Positions 29,959-33,548 of a stretch of 33,548 nucleotides of DNA are shown here, one piece after another. The stretch lies in assembly GCA_910587575.1 (NCBI GenBank), contig CAJULU010000004.1, positions 50,608 through 84,155 of the forward strand. The letters are read 5' to 3'. Position 1 is the stretch's first letter, and every line of letters begins with the position of its first letter. The position numbers were made by a program, and so were the translations under genes. This stretch comes from an uncultured Dorea sp. (GTDB lineage: Bacteria; Bacillota; Clostridia; Lachnospirales; Lachnospiraceae). Below the pieces are notes generated by a model. That model did no database searches. It had not been told where the DNA came from and saw nothing but the letters and a program-made list of their open reading frames with translations.

Positions 29959-30552
29959 ATGAAAAAGACAAAACGGAGAAGACGCAGAAACAGAAGAGCG
30001 GTTCTGGCAAGACGCATGGCAGTCGGCGGGATGGCCGTTCTCCTGGCAGGCCTGTGCCTGTGTCTGTATCTGTTAGTCAGTAAAGGGAATCCTTCCGAGG
30101 AAGGAATAGAATATCTGGAAAAAGGGCAGTATGAGGAAGCAGTCAGTCAGTTTGAGGAGGCTGTGAAAGAAGAGGTGAATGTAGGAGACGCTTACCGGGG
30201 AATCGGTATCGCAAGGTGGGAACTGGAAGATTACGAGGGCGCAAAAGATGCATTTCAGAAGGCGTTAGAGCAGGAGTCGGAATCACCGTTTACGGGAACC
30301 ATCTATAACTTCCTGGGAAACTGTGAACTGAAGACAGGGAATCCGCAGTCGGCACAGAATTATTTTCAGCTTGGAATCGGGCTTAAGGGAAACAGTGCAG
30401 AACTTGACCAGGAGATGAAGTATAATCTGATTGTTGCCCTGGAACAGTCTGGGGACTGGGAGAATGCGAAAGCGAAAGTGACGGAGTATGCTGCAGAATA
30501 CCTTGACGATGCCAATGTGTTAAAAGAGCAGCAGTTCCTTCAGACAAGATAG
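29959..30552 (+). CDS. Membrane-anchored TPR protein
   Basis: A 197-residue protein with a very basic N-terminus (KKTKRRRRRNRRAVLARR), one membrane helix near 22-42, and an outer domain of tetratricopeptide repeats from about 48 to the end. TPR units include GIEYLEKGQYEEAVSQFEEA, AYRGIGIARWELEDYEGAKD and FLGNCELKTGNPQSAQNYF. The helix orientation by charge puts the repeats outside the cell, where they may bind partner proteins. No specific partner is evident. GGAGG precedes the ATG at 29959. hflX follows 34 bp after the stop and may be cotranscribed. Function unknown. Confidence 0.85.
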   Translation: MKKTKRRRRRNRRAVLARRMAVGGMAVLLAGLCLCLYLLVSKGNPSEEGIEYLEKGQYEEAVSQFEEAVKEEVNVGDAYRGIGIARWELEDYEGAKDAFQKALEQESESPFTGTIYNFLGNCELKTGNPQSAQNYFQLGIGLKGNSAELDQEMKYNLIVALEQSGDWENAKAKVTEYAAEYLDDANVLKEQQFLQTR

Positions 30553-30586
30553 GCGGACAGTGGACGCCGGACAAAAAGGAGCAGAT

Positions 30587-31939
30587 ATGATTGAACTGGA
30601 AAAGGAAACAGAGCGTGTAATCCTGGTAGGAGTATGTACTTCCGATCAGGAGGACACGCTGAATTCCCTGGAGGAGTTAAAGGATCTGGCGGATACTGCG
30701 GGGGCTAAGACCGTAGGAAAGCTCTGGCAGAACCGTGAGCAGATACACCCAGGGACTTATATTGGAAAAGGGAAGATCGAAGAACTGAAAGACCTGTTGT
30801 GGGAACTGGACGCAACAGGCATTATTTGTGATGATGAACTTTCACCGGCACAGATGAAGAATCTTCAGGATGAACTGGATACAAAGGTGATGGACCGTAC
30901 GCTGGTGATACTGGATATCTTTGCCGCAAGGGCGTCTACCAGCGAGGGAAAGATCCAGGTAGAACTGGCACAGTTAAAATACCGTCAGACCCGTCTTACC
31001 GGATTCGGTACAGCCATGTCCAGGCTGGGAGGAGGAATCGGAACCAGAGGGCCTGGGGAGAAGAAGCTGGAGATGGACCGGCGGCTGATCAAAAGCCGGA
31101 TTGCACAGCTTACCCGGGAACTGAAGGATGTCCGGCGGCACAGGGAAGTTACCCGGGAACAGAGGATCCGGAACCATATCCCGGTGGCGGCGATCGTGGG
31201 CTATACCAACGCCGGGAAGTCTACGCTTCTGAACATGCTGACCGGCGCAGACATTTTAGCGGAGGACAGGCTTTTTGCCACTCTGGATCCCACTACCAGG
31301 GAGAGAAGGCTTCCCGGCGGGCAGGAGATTCTTCTGACAGATACGGTAGGATTTATCCGGAAACTGCCTCATCATTTAATCGAGGCATTTAAAAGCACGC
31401 TGGAGGAAGCCAGGTATGCAGATCTGATTCTGCATGTGGCAGACGTGTCGAATCCCCGTATGGATGAACAGATGTATACCGTATATGAGACTCTTAAGAG
31501 CCTGGGAGTTACGGACAAGCCGGTGATCACGGTATTCAACAAGCAGGATAAGATTCTGGAAGATCCGGGAATCATCCGGGATTTCCAGGCAGATTATACG
31601 GTAAAGATCTCTGCGAAGACCGGAGAAGGGATTCCGGAACTCTTAAAGACCGTGGAGGCAGTGTTAAGAGAGCAGAAGATTCTGCTGGAAGGGCTGTACA
31701 GTTACCAGGAGGCGGGAAAGATCCAGAAGATCCGCCGTTACGGAGAGCTGTTGGAAGAAGATTACCGGGAGGACGGCATCTTCATCCGGGCTTATGTTCC
31801 GTCTGAACTGTACCGGAACATCCAAAGTGATGCCATTGTCAACGATATCGTTCCTGTTGGGAATGGAAGCCCTGCGCAGCCCGCCAGGATTCCCCGAAGA
31901 ATTTCCGGTACGCCCGGGAGAAAGTCGAATAGTCTTTAA
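30587..31939 (+). CDS. hflX: Ribosome-associated GTPase HflX
   Basis: A 450-residue GTPase that binds 50S subunits and splits stalled or hibernating ribosomes. The N-terminal domain ends in the hallmark RLGGGIGTRGPGEKKLEMDR (usually GPGETKLE). The G domain has G1 GYTNAGKS at 205-212, DTVGF from Asp252, and NKQD at 318-321. The start is the ATG at 30587 with AGGAG just upstream; a GTG at 30560 is less likely. The expected C-terminus is AYVPSELYRNIQSD; about 30 more residues of low complexity follow (GSPAQPARIPRRIS), and the last 101 bp overlap the convergent AraC gene. The tail probably arose by loss of an earlier stop. Confidence 0.94.
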   Translation: MIELEKETERVILVGVCTSDQEDTLNSLEELKDLADTAGAKTVGKLWQNREQIHPGTYIGKGKIEELKDLLWELDATGIICDDELSPAQMKNLQDELDTKVMDRTLVILDIFAARASTSEGKIQVELAQLKYRQTRLTGFGTAMSRLGGGIGTRGPGEKKLEMDRRLIKSRIAQLTRELKDVRRHREVTREQRIRNHIPVAAIVGYTNAGKSTLLNMLTGADILAEDRLFATLDPTTRERRLPGGQEILLTDTVGFIRKLPHHLIEAFKSTLEEARYADLILHVADVSNPRMDEQMYTVYETLKSLGVTDKPVITVFNKQDKILEDPGIIRDFQADYTVKISAKTGEGIPELLKTVEAVLREQKILLEGLYSYQEAGKIQKIRRYGELLEEDYREDGIFIRAYVPSELYRNIQSDAIVNDIVPVGNGSPAQPARIPRRISGTPGRKSNSL

Positions 31940-32702
31940 AACCGCAGTCAAAACAGGCCTGTGTGCCCGGCACGCCGGAGAGGATCAGTTCTTTTGCAAG
32001 CAGGAGCCGTTTCTGGGAGATATACTGGCCCAGGGTGTAACCGGTTTCCTGCTTAAACAGTCTCATCATATGATATCTGCTGATATAGAAATGTCCGGCA
32101 AGCGTCCCGATATCCAGTTCCCCGTCCAGATTTTCATTGATATACTGAAGGATGTCCAGAACCTTAGAGTGACAGTTGCCCGTGTCGATGAATTCCAGCC
32201 GGTTCTTCATGGCGGCGCGGTTCAGATGGATCATGAATTCCAGAAAAAGTACCTGCCGGAATAATTCTGCCGCATACCCGTCGTCGGAAAATGACTGCTC
32301 CAGCCGTGAAATAGAATGGAACAGGGAACTTTTTTCCAGGGAAGGGATCCGCAGCACATTGGAGCGTTCTTTCTCGGCTTTCTGAAAACAATAGCTTAAG
32401 TCATAGTCATCCGTCTGATAGGCGTTCATAAAATTCACAGAGATGTAGACGATAATCCTGTCATAAGGGACGGAAGTGTCTGCCACCAGCCTGTGAATGT
32501 CGTTGTGCCGGACCAGTACAATGTCATAAGGCCTCAGTTCATAGGATTTTCCTTCGATGATATAGTTGACGTTCCCTTTGAGGAAAATGGTAATCTTGTC
32601 AAAGTCGTGGTAGTGGTATTCTACCTCACGGGTTTCCTGGTCTGTCAGATGAAACAGACGGAATTCGCTGTTCAGATATCCTTTTTTTACATATTGTTCC
32701 AT
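31839..32702 (-). CDS. AraC family transcriptional regulator
   Basis: A 287-residue regulator with an N-terminal cupin sensor (about 20-100; YHYHDFDKITIFLKG with paired histidines) and a C-terminal AraC DNA-binding domain (about 185-280). Its helices include LDIGTLAGHFYISRYHMMRL and TQACFDCGFKDYSTFSRAYR. I set the start at the ATG at 32702: GGAG lies eight bases upstream, and the predicted promoter at 32749-32777 puts the transcription start near 32742, so the earlier in-frame ATGs (32750, 32789) would not be transcribed. Its 3' end overlaps hflX by 101 bp in antisense. The divergent neighbour is dapF. The regulated genes are not evident; small ligand unknown. Confidence 0.9.
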   Translation of the reverse strand: MEQYVKKGYLNSEFRLFHLTDQETREVEYHYHDFDKITIFLKGNVNYIIEGKSYELRPYDIVLVRHNDIHRLVADTSVPYDRIIVYISVNFMNAYQTDDYDLSYCFQKAEKERSNVLRIPSLEKSSLFHSISRLEQSFSDDGYAAELFRQVLFLEFMIHLNRAAMKNRLEFIDTGNCHSKVLDILQYINENLDGELDIGTLAGHFYISRYHMMRLFKQETGYTLGQYISQKRLLLAKELILSGVPGTQACFDCGFKDYSTFSRAYRKFFGESWRAAQGFHSQQERYR

Positions 32703-32748
32703 TGGCGTACTCCATATCAGATTGTCCACAGATTGTGTTCCTTTGATT

Positions 32749-32777
32749 ATCATACCGTAAGACAGCAGGATTTGCAA
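32749..32777 (-). promoter_or_regulatory. Promoter of the AraC gene
   Basis: On the minus strand: TTGCAA (32772-32777), 17-bp spacer, TATGAT (32749-32754). This decides the AraC start at 32702. Confidence 0.7.
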
Positions 32778-32797
32778 TGTAATTGGCATGAATTGTG

Positions 32798-32826
32798 TTG
32801 AAATGGGAAATAATGCCTGTTATGAT
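32798..32826 (+). promoter_or_regulatory. dapF promoter
   Basis: TTGAAA (32798-32803), 17-bp spacer, TATGAT (32821-32826). Its -35 box is 20 bp from the -35 box of the divergent AraC promoter. Confidence 0.7.
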
Positions 32827-32889
32827 AGAAGCATACCCGCAAGGGAAGCAGCATAGATGATAAGGTAAGAGATAATATGGAGGTATGGA

Positions 32890-33548
32890 ATGAAGGTTAT
32901 ATTAGAGCGTTATCACGGACTTGGCAATGATTATGTCGTATTTGATCCCAATAAAAACGAATTAAAACTGACGCCAGAGAATGTGAAGATGATCTGTGAC
33001 CGTAATGCAGGACTCGGATCGGACGGAGTGTTGGAAGGGCCGGTTCTTGAAGCGGACGGAATGCACATCAAGGTCTGGAATCCGGACGGGAGCGAGTCGG
33101 AGACCAGCGGAAACGGTGTGAGGATCTTTGCAAAATATCTGAAGGACGCAGGCTATATCCAGAAGAAGAATTTCAAATTATATACGGGCAACGGCCCGGC
33201 GGAAGTGACGTTCTTGAATGAGGATGGCAGCCGCCTGCGGGTGTCAATGGGCCGGCTGTCTTTCTTAAGTGACGATATTCCGGTGACGGGTGAGAGCCGG
33301 GAGGTGATCAACGAGGACATGGTATTCGGAAGAACCCTGTATCCGGTTACCTGTGTGTCCATCGGGAATCCGCACTGTGTGATTCCCATGCGTGAGATTT
33401 CCAGGCCGCTGGTGTGTAAGATCGGAGACTATGCAGAGATGGCCAGGTATTTCCCCAACCGTGTGAATACACAGATTATGAAGGTGATCGATAAGGAACA
33501 TGTTGCCATCGAGATTTACGAGAGAGGCGCAGGCTACACACTGGCGTC
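32890..33548 (+). CDS. dapF: Diaminopimelate epimerase-like protein, 3' end beyond the window
   Basis: The visible 219 residues are a DapF-fold protein, normally converting LL- to meso-diaminopimelate for lysine and peptidoglycan synthesis. The start MKVILERYHGLGNDYVVFDP, the DRNAGLGSDGVL block, SIGNPHCVIPM and the ERGAGYTLA near the window edge are all DapF features. The first catalytic cysteine, usually in E-CGNG at position 73, is replaced: the sequence reads SETSGNGVRIF with Ser73. The second cysteine (after GAGYT) lies beyond the edge. GGAGGT precedes the ATG at 32890. A variant epimerase, an enzyme with altered chemistry, or a different substrate are all possible. Family assignment is firm, activity less so. 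Confidence 0.88.
   Translation, partial: MKVILERYHGLGNDYVVFDPNKNELKLTPENVKMICDRNAGLGSDGVLEGPVLEADGMHIKVWNPDGSESETSGNGVRIFAKYLKDAGYIQKKNFKLYTGNGPAEVTFLNEDGSRLRVSMGRLSFLSDDIPVTGESREVINEDMVFGRTLYPVTCVSIGNPHCVIPMREISRPLVCKIGDYAEMARYFPNRVNTQIMKVIDKEHVAIEIYERGAGYTLA

Noticed and set aside
1..33548. rRNA, tRNA, prophage or conjugative genes
   Set aside because: None recognised on either strand.

Overview
The window looks like a chromosomal segment of a gut Lachnospiraceae-type Clostridia (Bacillota). The basis is moderate GC with AT-rich intergenic gaps, strong AGGAGG-type ribosome binding sites, sigma-A-like promoters with 17-bp spacers, GTG/ATG starts, and a family mix typical of that group: M18 aminopeptidase, DUF624, AraC-regulated sugar ABC operons, GH31 and DUF4143 remnants. 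No species can be named from the sequence alone. No rRNA, tRNA, CRISPR array or intact mobile element was seen.

Layout. (1) 1-4813: a Ser/Thr:Na+ symporter (sstT, cut by the left edge) divergent from tdh-kbl, the two-step threonine to glycine plus acetyl-CoA pathway, followed by an M18 aminopeptidase. (2) 4915-17757: a carbohydrate locus with a divergent AraC regulator, an intracellular glycosidase that best fits GH129/GH101-like alpha-N-acetylgalactosaminidases, a Gfo/Idh/MocA oxidoreductase, a sugar ABC importer (lipoprotein plus two permeases, no ATPase), a DUF624 membrane protein on the other strand, a 132-bp imperfect palindrome, and a 1380-residue GH31 enzyme with FN3, F5/8C, dockerin-like and cohesin-like modules but no signal peptide. 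(3) 17800-19220: a hicAB toxin-antitoxin pair with an operator-like palindrome inside its promoter, then a decayed stretch holding a DUF4143 fragment and an AraC fragment joined tail to tail. (4) 19224-21843: an exporter-like ABC system with two permeases and an ATPase. (5) 22064-24702: a tightly coupled trio of zinc-ribbon/YARHG membrane protein, IspD/TarI-like cytidylyltransferase and GatD/TarJ-like zinc dehydrogenase. (6) 24885-29904: a metal-efflux island with a P1B-ATPase carrying a very His/Cys-rich N-terminus, a CadC-like ArsR repressor and a second P1B-ATPase, with dyad operators upstream of the first two. (7) 29959-33548: a TPR membrane protein, hflX, a convergent AraC gene overlapping hflX, and a partial dapF whose first catalytic cysteine position is serine.

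The most interesting reading is that regions 1 and 2 belong together. Mucin-type O-glycans are GalNAc alpha-linked to Ser/Thr. The window puts two candidate alpha-GalNAc-cleaving families and a sugar importer beside a peptidase, a Ser/Thr transporter and a threonine degradation pathway. This is a hypothesis from gene context and motifs, not a demonstrated system. Other points for a second look are the leaderless modular GH31, the TarI/TarJ-like pair coupled to a YARHG protein, the metal-binding repeat domain of the first P1B-ATPase, and Ser73 in dapF.
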